A stretch of DNA of 64,000 nucleotides from Owenia fusiformis. Its lineage: Eukaryota > Annelida > Polychaeta > Sabellida > Oweniidae. The number at the start of each line of letters is the position of its first letter. The stretch's first letter is position 1. The stretch spans positions 8,871,730 to 8,935,729 of the forward strand of contig CAIIXF020000007.1 in assembly GCA_903813345.2 (NCBI GenBank). Reading direction: 5' to 3'. Below, in pieces: positions 1 through 12,326 of this stretch. A program made the translations under genes and the position numbers. Below the pieces are notes generated by a model. It was not told where the DNA came from and searched no databases. It saw only the letters and a program-made list of their open reading frames with translations.

Positions 1-2040
1 TATATATAGTTGATTGAATATAGTTGTGAAGAAATTGCCTGTTCTACAGTAGTAAATATATACAATTTCATTGATATTTAAATATGTAAAATTTGCTTAA
101 CTGGCTAGATTGAACTAAAAATGTGAGACCAAGTTTCCATCTGATATTGATTTGAACACAAAATATGTCTTTGCTGTTTTACAATAAATAATACAGACAA
201 TGTAATTCTATAACCCTCAATCACCACAATTTTACAAGTAAAATACATTCATATGTTATATCTCAGGCGAGTGTGGCATAATATTGAAATAATTGGTCTA
301 AAGAGTGAAGGCAGTACTGCGATTGCCTATGGTTGAAATGTCACATATTGTATGCTTATTCTATCTCATTTCTCCCTAGGATTTGAAACTAGTGGCTTTT
401 CTTATTATCAAGACCAGTAGCAATTTCTACACACAGCATTGTTCAATTCATTCTAGAGATCTCTCAAGCATTAAACAGGGGTGGACCTGCAAATCAAGAG
501 GATTGGGGGGGGCAAAAATTTCCGCAAAAGGAATTTGAGCCCTAATTTTGGAATTTTGGGCCCCAAATCTGAAAATTTGGTGCCAAATCCAGTTAAAAAT
601 ATGTTTGCCCAATGCCCCCTTCTAAAATAATGAAATAATTTTTGATGCTACTTGACAAAAACATAAATTAATGATTTAGCACTCTGTCGCAAAAATCCTG
701 GGGAGATCACTGAATTCCTAATCATATTTTGCCCTAAGCTGTATTCATTATGTAGACGGACAATTTTGACATTTCACTTCTGGGCACTGCGAAGGTTTGT
801 TGATCTGAAGCACTTTCCAGAAATCATTTTACAGATGTGAAATATAAAATTATAATTCACATTTGTTATCTTTCAATGATGTGCCAGCGATAAAATTGGC
901 TAGTTCTAATACAAAAGGAATTGGAAAGTCTTTAGCTTTTTAGTACTTCATCCTAAATGAAAAAATGAAAAAAGGCAATCAAAGGAACATTAACTGAGCT
1001 GTGATCATTAGTGGTTCTCACTGATTCAGTCAGTGCTCATTCTGTTCTCCATCAAATTATTAGTTGAAGCTATATAATCTTCCATTTCAAACACACCTCT
1101 ATTAGAGAGAGGTTCTGTAAATTCAGCGTTAACACTTCAATCAAAGTTCAGTAAAAAAAACATATTGAATAAAATACTGTGTCAAACTCAAGCTCTCATA
1201 AAGAACTTGGAAATAAATTGTTTTTTTGCTCAGTGGTTGATCAGTGCTACACACTTATAGTTATATGTCCTTATAATAGATGTCACCGGAGGCTTAGCCA
1301 AGTCTCTAACGATATCTGCCTGAAAACATCACCTTGCTTTGTCAGAAAATGCATTTAATCAATATTTTAATATATATGTAAGAAAAGTCACCCAAATGAG
1401 AAAATTTATGTTTTAAATTATGTTGAAAAAGTCTTTAACTTGTGAAATGAAGATTGCTCTGCTTATATACAGGGTGTTTCATATGTATGCACCCCCTCTA
1501 AACTCATACATGTAGCATTGTCACCCTATCATGTTATATATCATTCTGTTCATTGTGGAAAGTTACATAAGATTGCAGAATCCAGGGGTGTCACTGACAA
1601 AAGATACAATCGAATGCATCAATGATTGTGAGTACGAGTCATTTAGATGGTGATTTCTGGACATTTTGAGGACAATTTAATGGACGAATTTAGTTTCCGT
1701 ATTGCACATTTGCTACTGTTGTTGCTATTGCACATTTACTACATGGTGGAGCTCAGTTCAAATGAAAATGATATATAACATGATAGGGTGGCAATGCTAC
1801 ATGTATGAGTTTAGAGGGGGTGCATACATATGAAACACCCTGTATATACGAATCTGACGAATGATACTAATTTTATACATCCCTGCGTGTGATAATGTTA
1901 ATTCAACTGACAGTTTCCCTGTGACAGAAAGAAGTGCCTGACTCAAGTGCAATTTCTGATTACATGTTTGATTATTTTATACCTTGATAATTCCTCATGG
2001 TATCTTCACTGTGCACATTATAAACTTGACCACAGGGATG
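1..2040. other. 3' flank of tra2, no gene recognised
   Basis: AT-rich sequence lying downstream (minus strand) of the last Tra2 exon I can place. It may hold the Tra2 3' UTR or a short final exon, but I could not identify either with confidence. Positions about 475-620 match in style a low-complexity repeat also seen near 9545 (a 'ggggtgg...aaaaatttc' segment). A MITE is annotated separately at 1470-1842. Confidence 0.5.
1470..1842. mobile_element. MITE with ~75-bp terminal inverted repeats, TA target
   Basis: The left end (CAGGGTGTTTCATATGTATG...) is repeated as its reverse complement at the right end (...CATACATATGAAACACCCTG). The match continues inward through the sequence around ACATGTAGCATTG and CCCTATCATGTTATATATCAT. 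Both ends are flanked by TA, as for Tc1/mariner-type integration. There is no coding capacity. A related half copy lies at 17262-17463. Confidence 0.85.
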
Positions 2041-2057
2041 TTATAATTTAAGAATAT

Positions 2058-5000
2058 TCACTTACGTGGGGACCATGAACGTGACCTGGATCGTCTATGA
2101 TATGGTGATGGGGACCTTCTCCTGTAGTAAGGTGATGGCGATCTTCTTCTGTAATAAGGTGAGGGAGACCTCCTCCTGCTGTAGTACCCTCGATCTCGAT
2201 CACGATCATATCCACGATCATAATAGCTGCTTCTGCTACTATATCCTCGATCACGCCTCTCATATCTGTCGTAATCGCGATCTCTTTCATCTCTACGACT
2301 AGGTCTACTTGACTTGCCTAAGTAGACTCCTGGTGTAGGGGTGTGCGCCCGCTCTGTTATTGAATAGTCAACGCGAATTGGCCTACCATCTATGTCCATC
2401 CCTGGTGCACGTTCTTTGGCCTAAAAATTTCAATTTTGGATATTTTTCTAAATAAAACCAGAACAACGGCAACGCCAAAGCGTAGCGAATCCCATCGAAC
2501 AGAAATGGCTGGCATTTTTACAAACAAAGCGCAAATATCATAAAACAGCACACCAGAAAGGCCACCATTTTCAAAATGGTTGCTCACTAGCCAAGTTGTC
2601 ATCAGAAGAAATAATATGCTTTTAAGTAGCCACCTCTAAAATTTTTTGAAAAATCGCACACGTACTTGTAAAATAACACACGTAAAAATGGTGGCCATTT
2701 TTTAAAATGGCCGACTACTCCCCAAAGTTTTATTAGACAATGTGCCATGCTTAAAGTATTAATATATCAAATATGAACAAAATCGCTCCACTACTTTTCG
2801 AGTTATAGTAAAATACGTGAAAATGGCGGCTATTTTTCAAAATGGCCACCTTCTACCAAAAGCGTCATTAGAAATAGACGGTGTTCCATGCTTATAGTAT
2901 TCACATACCAAATATGAACAAAATCGCTCCACTACTTTTCGAGTATTATACATTAAAATGGCGGCCATTTTTCAAAATCTTTTTCAAAATGGCCACCTTC
3001 TACCAAAAGTGTCATAGGACGGTGTGCCATGCTTATAGTATTCACATACCAAATATGAACAAAATCGCTCCACTACTTTTCGAGTTATAGTAAAATACAT
3101 TAAAATGGCGGCCATTTTTCAAAATTGTTTTCAAAATGGCCGCCTTCTACCAAAAGTGTCATAGGACAGTGTGCCATGCTTATAGTATTCACATACCAAA
3201 TATGAACAAAATCGCTCCACTACTTTTCGAGTTATAGTAAAATACGTTAAAATGGCGGCCATTTTTCAAAATGGCCACCTTCTACCAAAAGTGTCTTTAG
3301 ACAGTGTGCAATGCTTATAGTATTCACACACCAAATATGAACAAAATCGCTCCACTATTTTTTGAGTTACAGCAAAAATCGTAAAATGACGAGTAAAGGC
3401 CGCCATTTTTCAAGATGGCTGCCATGCGCTTTTTAGTATCTACATTTGTAGCATTATTAATGTCCTTTATAATTTTTTTACATTTAAAACATATTGCTAT
3501 TACAGTTTTACATATTGCACCTAAATTACTGTAAAATCGTCACTAAAATGGCCGCCATTTTGAAATGAGCAGCCATTTTGAAAATCGGCTTTCGAGCAGA
3601 ACTTCTACTCCCATAGGGTATATGTGTACGAAATATGAACAAAATCGGGCCAACGGTATTTGAGTTATTGCCCGGACGGACGGACGGACGGACGGACAGA
3701 CGGACGGACGGACGGACGGACGTACGTACGTACGGACGGACGGACGGACGGACGGAGGCGTTCCCTATATCCCTCCGAACTTCGTTCGATGGGATAATGA
3801 TGTATAATGGCTCTTTAGAAAGGTCTTCTTGTGTATTTTATGGAAGAAGCCATAATAATAATACATAATACTATTTCATATTTTTAATAACACTTTTTAG
3901 TGCCCTACCCCTGTAAAAATATAAGAAAGTGGGCGTCATCAATTTTATCTTTTTGCAGCATAAAGTTAGAAACATGTATCAATAGAAAGCAAATCAATGC
4001 ATTCAAAACATCTTCAAATGTCACTTGACATTGTAATTCATTTATTACTAGAATATAGGACTCTACCTATTTTATATGTCAGTTTTCAATTTAGTACATG
4101 TTTCATAATCGAATCTCATGAATTCATGCTAAATGTGTCAAATAAAGATGGCTTGAGGGGGTGGGGCAAATGATGTCCGATTTGGCTGAAATTTTTTTGT
4201 CCAGTCCCTACTGACCATAGATCATAATGTATGAATAGCAACTTGATCAGAAAAAAAATTCTAAAAATGAAACACCCTAACTAAAATTGCTCTTATTTTT
4301 TTGTTTTAAAATGTGTACAAATGATCTCTGCCATCTAATTTTACTAAGATGAGCACCTCACGTTGTATAGGTATGTAGTAAAATGTCAAAAGGTGGCAAA
4401 ATGAAACGTTCCCTGGTTTCAACTTATTTTAGAGCCCCACTGATTCAAGAGTTTAAATTACTCAAGGCATTCAAGTTGTTCAATATAAGTTAAGTACAAT
4501 ACCTCAATGGCATCTTCTTCTTTGCGATAGTAAATAAATGCAAACCCACGTGATCTGCCAGTCTGAAAGTATATAGAGAGTAGGAAAACATTAAAAGCTC
4601 ATTCAAGTAGTTTTAAGTGATATGTTATATAAGTGGTCAGTCCAGCTTTTAATGAAAAAACTTTTGATGTGTGTACTGTGTATATTATGAATACTGAACA
4701 CTTTTGGATTCTATATATATAAAACTTTGCATGTAAATTGATTTTATGCCATCTATACAATTGTATATATTACACTGCCCCCAGGATTCCGTGTTTGCAG
4801 AGCGCGGACGGAATTTGCCTCTGCCCGCGGAATTGCAGAATCAACTATTTTGGTCAATTTCCGCGAAATTTTCCGCAGAATCCATATATTTTCCAAAAGT
4901 TTAAAAAGTCAGTCTTACCTGTAACAATTTGACACGTTTTCAGTCAAATCCCTTGCAGAAATAACCCAAATTATGCGAAGTGAAAATTCTAAACGCCATC

Positions 5001-8000
5001 GTTTGATTTCTGCCGTTAGATGGCAGCATGTATCAGCATGTATGTAGTGACTGACTACCTGACTATCACGATATTTTCCCGTTTACTGGTTCGAAAACCA
5101 TTAGTTTTTCTTTCGGTTCTCGTCAGAAAGTTAAACAAAGACATAAATTAATAACAGTTATTTATATTATATAAAAAAATGCCGCGAATATCCGCGGAAT
5201 TTCTGCAGAATTAGCCCTTTCTTCTTGCAGAATTCACTAATTTCACTTGCAGAATTGAGCATTTTAACTTGCAGAAAACTGGGGGGAGTGATATTAGAAA
5301 TACACACCTGTTAAAATATATTCCTGTCACAATTACACTATTCCACTTTAATAGTTTCCTACAGCATTTTATGAGTAATATAAAGAATACCTTGTGATCA
5401 TAGACAATCTGTAAGTTTTCAATGTCACCATACTTAGAGAAAACATCTTTTAAATCCCTCTCTTGTGTGGTCAGACTCAGACCAAATACACCAACGCAGT
5501 TGCTGGTTTGAGGACGGTCCTAAGAATATTAAGCATACATAAAATTGAATAATAATTATGGTGTATGTTCAACTTCCAAGGTGCATGATTATAACACACC
5601 TTGGATGCATATGCTTATTTTTCTGTCATGAGGGTAGATTTTCACAGAACCAATCAAAAATGTCCAAATATTCAGGGCTCTTGCATTGCTTTCAGACTGT
5701 GGCACAGCACCACACTCTATTTAGCTCCCTCCACACCCTATTGGCAAATCATGACTGTTTCCACAGTCTAAACTTGACTGAATATGTACAATAATAGTAT
5801 GTAATAATCATAATCATATCAAGGTGTAAGACAAGATTGCTTTACCCCAAGAAGAAGCATTTTGTGAAATAGGGCAATTTGAATGATTTTAGGTATATAG
5901 TAAAATAGTGGAAATGGAACATTTTTGGTGCATCAAAATAGTGTTCCACTTGGGAGGAGTTCCAAGTAGAGGGTTCAATTAGCATCAAGTCAAATGGATC
6001 ACAGGACTTTATTAGTGTTGCATGTTACAGGTTTAACTGCATATCTATTTGAAAACAAACACTGCAATCAAATGAATCTGTATTTTGTGTATAATTCAAC
6101 GAAATGGCAAAAAGCTGCTGTTTTCAATAAATTGAAAGTATTTGCAATTTTTCACTTACTATACTTTAAAATACTCAAAATAATACTTTAAAATGATATG
6201 TTTATTGATTAGCCAAACTCTTTCAGACTAGGGGTTATCTTACTCGATTTCCAAGGTGTCTACGCCTACTGGACATTGGAGACCTGCTCCTTTCTCGACC
6301 TCTATGGCTGCGACTGCAACAGCATCAGCAATTTATCATATAAAACTACACGACCTTTGTTAATTTAAGAGACAATAGCAAAAAAGTAATTTTCTTTTGT
6401 TACAAAAATAAAGCTGAGAATCATGAGAAAATACAATGTTATTGTTTCAAATACATTTATTAGTGATACCATTTTGGGATATTGCAACTGCACCATTCTG
6501 TTGTGTTACACAGTGTATTGTATATAGCATTTTGTTGAAAAATGAATTGAAATATTTTTACAAAATGAATTATCAATTCATTTCCAATATCAAAAACTAC
6601 TATGCTTGTCTGTTTGACCAAGGGAAAAATCAATACCCGGTGATTTCAGCGGGAAGTGGCGTTTCGTTCAGTGGATGAGCTGCGCGCGCACGCATAAATG
6701 TGATTATCCAATATTATTTAGGGGAGGGTTATTTGAAAGTTTTTGGTCTCAGGCGCGACCCAGGGCTGTTGTCTTAAGGACATTTCGTTGAAAATGAGCC
6801 ATTCGGCTGATAATTGGTAAGAGTTTGCAATCTTATAATGTATAACTGTTACTCAGACACATATTTTGACACGATTCTGTTGGAAATAAGCTTTGAACCG
6901 AGAGATATTCACGATTGATATGCACATTTTTGATTGTGCCATTGCTTTTCCATTGCACAATCCATGTATTGACAGAAGTAACATTAATAATGCAGATTAT
7001 TTTACCTTCAATACATGGCAGACACTACATATCGGTCTATTAAATACCAGTTTGAACCTTAAATAGTTTTATATTTCCATCCACGGCCTGGAGCCTGGGT
7101 GTGTTTGTCTCTTATGTGTATGCTTGTGAATTGGTGGGGCTGGTAGGGCACCAATCCCCTGGCCCCGTCCATTCTTTATTCTTCTTCCCACTTACTCGAG
7201 TCTCTATAGCCAATTACCGAAATTTCCAGAGGGCTTGGAAGAAGATAACTGTCCCACCAGGTACCTCTGGGGGTCAAGATTGGATTCGACATTTGAAGTA
7301 AGACTGGTCTATGACTGTGGCACGAGCGGGGCACGAGCCCCCAACCCCCGGGCCCCAACCTAGCATACCTCCGGGCATACCTCACTTACGAATCAGCAAG
7401 GGGGTAAAGGTCGGGGGTAAAGTAAGTATCATGAGGGGGGGGGGGCGTTGTAGAATTTAACATGATGCAAACTCGACATTATAACTCATGCTGTAACATT
7501 TTGACTTCGCTGGAAAACAATAGGAATTATTTTTCTTGCCAATCAATCATGAATCACAATCAAAATTCCAGAATGATCAATCACTCAATGGTCAGGTCCA
7601 AATCAAGTCATAACATTTTATGATATTCAGCAAGAAGTCCGGTAGAAATATAGAATATTTAACATCAAAGCTGAAAGTTAAAAGCTAATCTGTCAATTTT
7701 CTGTCTGCAAAAAAAGCGTTTACATTTGACACATAACAGACCCAGGCTTTGAAATCTAGGATTCCCCAGGAAAATATGACGTCATACTAATTAGCATAAG
7801 GATTTCCCTATTGGTCTGGGTCGAGCCTTGTTCGAAAACACAATCCATAAATACATGCTAATTTTTGAGGAGATAGGAAGTGTATAACGTGTTTATCGAT
7901 TTTGTTTAAAGATTTAATCAATTATCAAATTGTTTAAGTGGATAAAGTGGTCACACTTGCTTCAATTCATAGCGTAATCCACGGATAGAAACTGACCGAA

Positions 8001-11000
8001 TTCCCGATATCCTACCCCATATTATTGTAGGCTTATTAAGCTCAGTGACCTACAGAGGGCGCTATCACAAACAAGTACTGCACGAACCGATAAATTCCCG
8101 GGTATTGTAACGCCCTTGGTTTGACACCTAGCAATGACTAGCCAATAGCTAGATACTTTGGGTTATATTTTAATACCACATACCTTCTGCTCCGGGAGCT
8201 GAAATGAGAAAGCAAATGTGACTGTTAGCACAATACAAGCATCAACAATTATTAAGTTAACCTTTAAAGTTGTAAATACCTGGAATCAAGTTCCAAGTAC
8301 AAAATGGCAACCATTTTTTGAAAACAGTTGTCATATTTAAAAAAAAAAACATTGTGAATTCAATGATTAGAGATTAACATGTGATTCATATTTATTTGTA
8401 GTAAAACCAACGTTTCTAAAAAAATGCAAAATACACTTACTTTTTCAATAATAGTAAAATTAAAAGCTTCTGAGCAGAGCAGAACTCCTATTTTAGAGCA
8501 AATGCATGTGGCATAAGCAAATCGGACCACTAGTATCTGAGTTATTACCAGAACAGATCATAAGCATACTGATATAAGGACTAAAGTAAAGTAGATAGAA
8601 GGAGACATTCTCTATATGCCCAAACCTTCATTCAAAAAAGATCTGATGACATACACTTCCCTCATGCAACATGTAGAGTGTCCAGATTGTACTTACTGTC
8701 TGGAAGATCTTCTACGTCTTGTGCTGCCTGATCTTGAACGACTCCTGGACCTGGAAAGATAAAACATGCCCAACTGCAGCATAATATTAACTAACATTAA
8801 CAATTGTTTAACACATTTTCTTAAATGAAATGATTTTACTATAACTTTATTTAAAAGAATGGATTTAGTTAAAAAAATTTAAATGTTAATTGTAGAAAAT
8901 CTAATAATTCTCTGTTTTATGCTATCAATCAACAGATTGGAAGCATACACACCTTGATCTACTGTCTGAGGCATAGCGTGTACGTGACTTAGATCTACTT
9001 CTGCTTTGGGATTTATAAGATCTTGACCTAGATCTGCTTCTTGATCGGTCTCCATTCAACGATCGATCCTGCAAATAAACAACACCAGGTTTTTATGACA
9101 AAATGGTACCAAAATACAATGAGGTATATTATATTGGCTTTGTTTAGAAAACCTTGAAAAATGAAATCTCAATTACGAAATCTCAGTATTTCTTTTAAGG
9201 AAAACTTGAAATTTAAACGCATATTTCTGACCAATTCATGTACATTATGAATATACTTTTCCATATATTATTGCACAATGGTCTCCCAATTTCTTATTTT
9301 TGCCGTTCTACTGACGAAATGAAGCAGTGAAATGGACTTTAATTATAAAATTCTGACCAATAATTCATATATTTTTTTTACTTCCAGTTTTCGAAATTTG
9401 AGGCGTTATAATCCTTCTCTCTATATATAAAGCATGCCCGTAGCCAGGTTTTGGTTAGGGGGGGCTCGAACCCCCCCCCCCATCCACACACAAAAATGTT
9501 TTCATGCTTAACCAACTTCGTATTGTGACCACAACGGTGTTATTAACAAGACACCAGGGGTGGCCACAAAAACAAGGGAGGGGACCAAAAAATTTCTGCG
9601 CTTGCACAGAAGAAAATAAGGGCCCAAATTTTGAAAAATCCCCGGTAATTCCCTCATGGTGTTAAAATGACTAGTTAGTTGATTCATGGGCTCTATCAGG
9701 AACAAAATACGCGCCAAATTATCATGGCCTGTAAAATAATAACTTGTGAGTGATCTAGCCAGAGGGCATGCTCCCTCGGAAAATTTAGGAACTTTGGGCT
9801 GATTTAGTGCGTTCCGAGCGATACTAGGATCAAAATATATGATTTACATATTTCAAAAAATTGAATTTTTATGGCTTAATTGGCGCATTCTGGGCAATTA
9901 CCCAAATGCGAGTAGGTAGTTACCAGTTTCACCACCAGGTGGCTGATTCGGGTCAATTAACATGGCAGGTATATTAGAAAGTTCCCTTTAACTTGAATAT
10001 TATCAATTTAAGTGGCTCAATTTTCATATAACCCTCATGGGTCTGATACTTATACTCATGAAAATATGTCAAGTAAAGCAAAATATTATCTGTCCACTAA
10101 AAGAAAAGATATTTCATTTTTTGTGATTTTATAGCATGGCCCGGTCTATGGGGAATCTCCCCGAGCTAGAAGTCACATTAATTAATTTTTCAAAGTTGAT
10201 AAACACTTTTTAAAACCACATTTCTAGATGTAATTTTACAGGTAGATTTCAAATATGATATTACTTTGACTGAATTTTGAATTTTTAATGACGTAAATCA
10301 AGATTATTTCTACTCGCACCTGGGTTATTCTGGTGCATTCTGAATTTTTTAGGCTTTTTAGCGCATTCTTGGCGATTCTGATGCGTTCTGATCGTTCTAA
10401 TGATCAAAATATATAATTTACGTATTTAAAAAAATCGAATTTTTAGGCTTATTTGACACGTTCTGAGCGATTCTAGGATCAAAATATATGATTGATTAAA
10501 AAATCAGTGGCATGCTCCCTTGAAAAAGTTAAGATTTTTGGGCTGATTTAGTGCGTTCTGGGCAATTCTACGATCAAAATATATGATTTATGTATTTACA
10601 TAAAAATTGAATATTTAGGTTATTTGGCACCTTCTGAGCAATATGATTAATTTCCGAATCATTTAGTTGCTATTCTACCTCGAAATGTCAGAAAATTCTT
10701 CGAAAGCAAAAAGGTAGGTCCACATTATTTTAGAAGATATCTGGGGGGGGGGGGCTTGTACGAGCCCCCCGAGCCCCCCCTGGCTACGGGCCTGTAAAGC
10801 CCCATATCAGGCAGCCCCATATCAGTCATCATAAACGTGCTACAATATCCTTAGTTCAACGTCGTTAAACTCAATAACGGCGTTATTTATTATTAAGAAT
10901 TTTCTTGGGGCCATTATTGAGTTTAACCTCTTTACTATTCTTTCCATTGATGCAAGTTTTGGATCCACCGAAACCATTTTTCCGCGATAACATGCAACTG

Positions 11001-12109
11001 ATACTTGACAACAATATAAAAACACATAACATCAAGCGATTCAACACAATATTATTGTATTAAATGGTCATTTATACAAGTAAAATGAGGTTAAACTTAC
11101 CAATCTCTAAAATGACATTTCCGCATGTCCTTCATTGTGTCTGTTCGTCCCGGGTTAAAATTTAAACTATTGAAACGAAATTGTTGTCAAATAGATTGAT
11201 AATTATCACGCGATTACTCGGGATAAAATAGCCATTTTTGAGGATAGCAGGTATCTTTGATTGATTTATATAGCGCTTGTATACACACAAAATCGTTATT
11301 AATTGCAAACCTACTGTTCGTTGATGCAGTGTCGCAATGACGGTTAATTCCTGATACGATTTGCAATTTCGATGTTACCGGAGCTGACCGATATTTTCGT
11401 AAAATTCCAAACCTGTCTCCAATATTTTCGTAATTATGCATCAATATGGTCTAAGGGGGGTACGGGATGGTGTGTATGTATTTATAAGGTATGTATGCAT
11501 GCTTGAATCACATTCTTTATGTAATATTACCATGTTTTCGGAGTTTAATTAGTTCCGCATGTCGAAACCTGCTGAACGATTAAATGATCGCAACAAGGGC
11601 AAAATCATCATGGAAGTTAGACCTAGCCGGGGCCACAAGACATGTCAGATAAGAAACGAGGCCCAGGCTAGGTCTAATGTTGTTGGACTACAATATCCTG
11701 TGCGTGAGATATGCACATCTACCTTCGGTCCCTCAGGTAGATATGCATATCTCCCTCTGGATAAACCCCATATCCAAAACCTCCCAGTACATAACCTTAT
11801 TTATTTTGAAAATATCAATATTTTTACTGAAATAAGAATCATCATGACCTCTCGATCCAAGGTAGACACGACCAATGAACACTGGGAACTGCTTCAAAGA
11901 GCTAAATCTAGTGATGTGCACGTTACAAGTTATGAGATGAAATGTTATAATGATCTATTGAGCATTTTGAAGTGTTGAACCGAAACAAAAACGAAAACTG
12001 AAACAAAAAATTCACGTGAATTTCTAAAAATATATCTATTTGACCATGAAGCCATATATACCGAAAAGGCATCTTAAAAATTTGAACTACTCACTTCTAC
12101 GTCACTCAT
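2058..12109 (-). CDS. tra2: Transformer-2 (Tra2) SR-like splicing factor
   Basis: Nuclear sequence-specific splicing regulator that binds exonic enhancers. Coding exons in transcript order: 12109-12095 (MSDVE), 9068-8953, 8750-8697, 8198-8184 (15-nt microexon), 6313-6244, 5519-5391, 4562-4503, 2420-2058. All junctions are GT/AG with compatible phases, giving about 273 aa. The order is an N-terminal RS domain (residues ~6-80), one RRM (~91-165; RNP2-like VGVFGLS at 99-105, RNP1-like [10 protein letters not shown] at 136-145), the Tra2 linker with RIRVDYSIT and HTPTPG, and a C-terminal RS/Tyr-rich domain with three RRRSPSPY repeats. The start MSDVE is the Tra2 family N-terminus. The last exon reads to a TGA at 2058-2060, but a strong donor (gtaagt) overlaps that end, so the final residues may come from a further exon. 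Introns are filled with repeats. Confidence 0.93.
2640..3430 (+). repeat. Tandem ~140-150 bp repeat array with ATGGCGGCCAT cores
   Basis: At least five diverged units, each with 'AAAATGGCGGCCATTTTTCAAAATGGCC', 'TTCTACCAAAAGTGTCAT', 'GTGCCATGCTTATAGTATTCACA' and 'ATATGAACAAAATCGCTCCACTA', spaced about 138-147 bp (cores near 2819, 2957, 3104, 3251). The block continues into diverged sequence and the (CGGA)n tail at 3665-3760, so it is probably one complex dispersed repeat. Diverged relatives are near 8455-8640, 16640-17010 and 33340-33545. Confidence 0.85.
3665..3760 (+). repeat. (CGGA)n microsatellite
   Basis: Tetranucleotide array of CGGA with CAGA and CGTA interruptions, immediately after 'TTTGAGTTATTGCC' and before 'GAGGCGTTCCCTATATCCC'. 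It appears to be the internal tail of the dispersed repeat to its left. The apparent reading frame across it (GRTDGRTD...) is a repeat artefact. Confidence 0.95.
4780..5295. repeat. Imperfect inverted-repeat element in Tra2 intron
   Basis: The left part (CACTGCCCCCAGGATTCC...TTTGCAGA...) and the right end (TGCAGAAAACTGGGGGGAGTG) are partly complementary, and 'CCGCGGAATTT/GCAGAATT' motifs recur inside. No coding capacity. Boundaries are approximate. It lies between Tra2 exons and looks like an old non-autonomous insertion. Confidence 0.5.
6314..8183 (-). other. Tra2 intron, nothing recognised
   Basis: Intron between the 70-nt exon and the 15-nt microexon. It is AT-rich with several G or C runs (for example 7433-7446) and a GC-richer patch around 7085-7385. 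I see no exon, RNA gene or clear transposon boundary. Confidence 0.5.
8455..8645 (+). repeat. Diverged copy of the 3' part of the (CGGA)n-bearing repeat
   Basis: Segments 'GAGCAGAACTCCTA', 'CAAATCGGACCACTAGTATCTGAGTTATT' and 'GACATTCTCTATATGCCCAAACCTTCATTC' parallel 3595-3790 (GAGCAGAACTTCTACTCC, AAATCGGGCCAACGGTATTTGAGTTATT, GCGTTCCCTATATCCCTCCGAACTTCGTTC). The microsatellite has decayed. Confidence 0.6.
9433..10797. mobile_element. Non-autonomous element with GCCCGTAGCCAGG inverted ends
   Basis: The left end reads GCCCGTAGCCAGG...GGGGGGCTCGAACCCCCC and the right end ...CGAGCCCCCCGAGCCCCCCCTGGCTACGGGC, its reverse complement. The interior is non-coding and carries several diverged copies of a module with 'GATCAAAATATATGATTTACGTATTT', 'GCGTTCTGAGCGATTCTAGG' and 'TTTAGGCTTATTTGGCAC' (near 9800, 10400, 10470, 10560). 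It sits in the first coding intron of Tra2 and has no transposase. Confidence 0.75.
11101..12094 (-). other. Tra2 intron 1, proximal part, possible extra exon
   Basis: Part of the intron directly after the MSDVE exon. On the minus strand a consensus donor (gtaagt, 11100-11095) follows sequence with no clear acceptor, which could mark an alternative first or non-coding exon. A plus-strand open frame at 11559-11978 (139 aa) has no recognisable domain and is probably chance. Confidence 0.3.
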
Positions 12110-12230
12110 GGCCGATTTTGCAGTTGTCGCTAATGACGGATTTTACCCTAAACACAGCAAAACATTAAAATAAGGATAATATTTATCAAACAAATATTTC
12201 GTTCAAAGATGGCGTCGTGTCGAGGTGCGC
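12110..12230 (-). promoter_or_regulatory. Putative tra2 5' UTR and promoter region
   Basis: Sequence immediately upstream of the Tra2 start codon. It includes an AAGATGGCGTC motif (near 12207 on the plus strand) resembling a YY1-type core-promoter element and GC-richer sequence than its surroundings. No TATA box is evident. This is inferred from position only. Confidence 0.35.
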
Positions 12231-12326
12231 GTTACACTGAACGAAATTTGATAACAAAACAGTGATAACACAGGAATAGTGAATACCGGGATTCATTTCT
12301 TTCTATCCATCTATCAAGCACTTTTA

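Larger units (their letters stand above)
2421..4502 (-). other. Tra2 intron carrying a repeat array
   Basis: Intron between the RNP1 exon and the C-terminal exon of Tra2. It contains the tandem repeat block and microsatellite annotated separately at 2640-3790. The remaining sequence shows no gene. Confidence 0.6.

Noticed and set aside
2048-2302. Alternative frames (80 aa minus, 78 aa plus) over the last Tra2 exon
   Set aside because: Shadows of the Arg/Ser/Tyr-rich coding repeat; only the frame with RRRSPSPY matches Tra2.
11559-11978. 139-aa plus-strand ORF in Tra2 intron 1
   Set aside because: No recognisable domain, no splice context on the plus strand, and part of it overlaps a small inverted repeat (GAGATATGCACATCTACC / GGTAGATATGCATATCTC).
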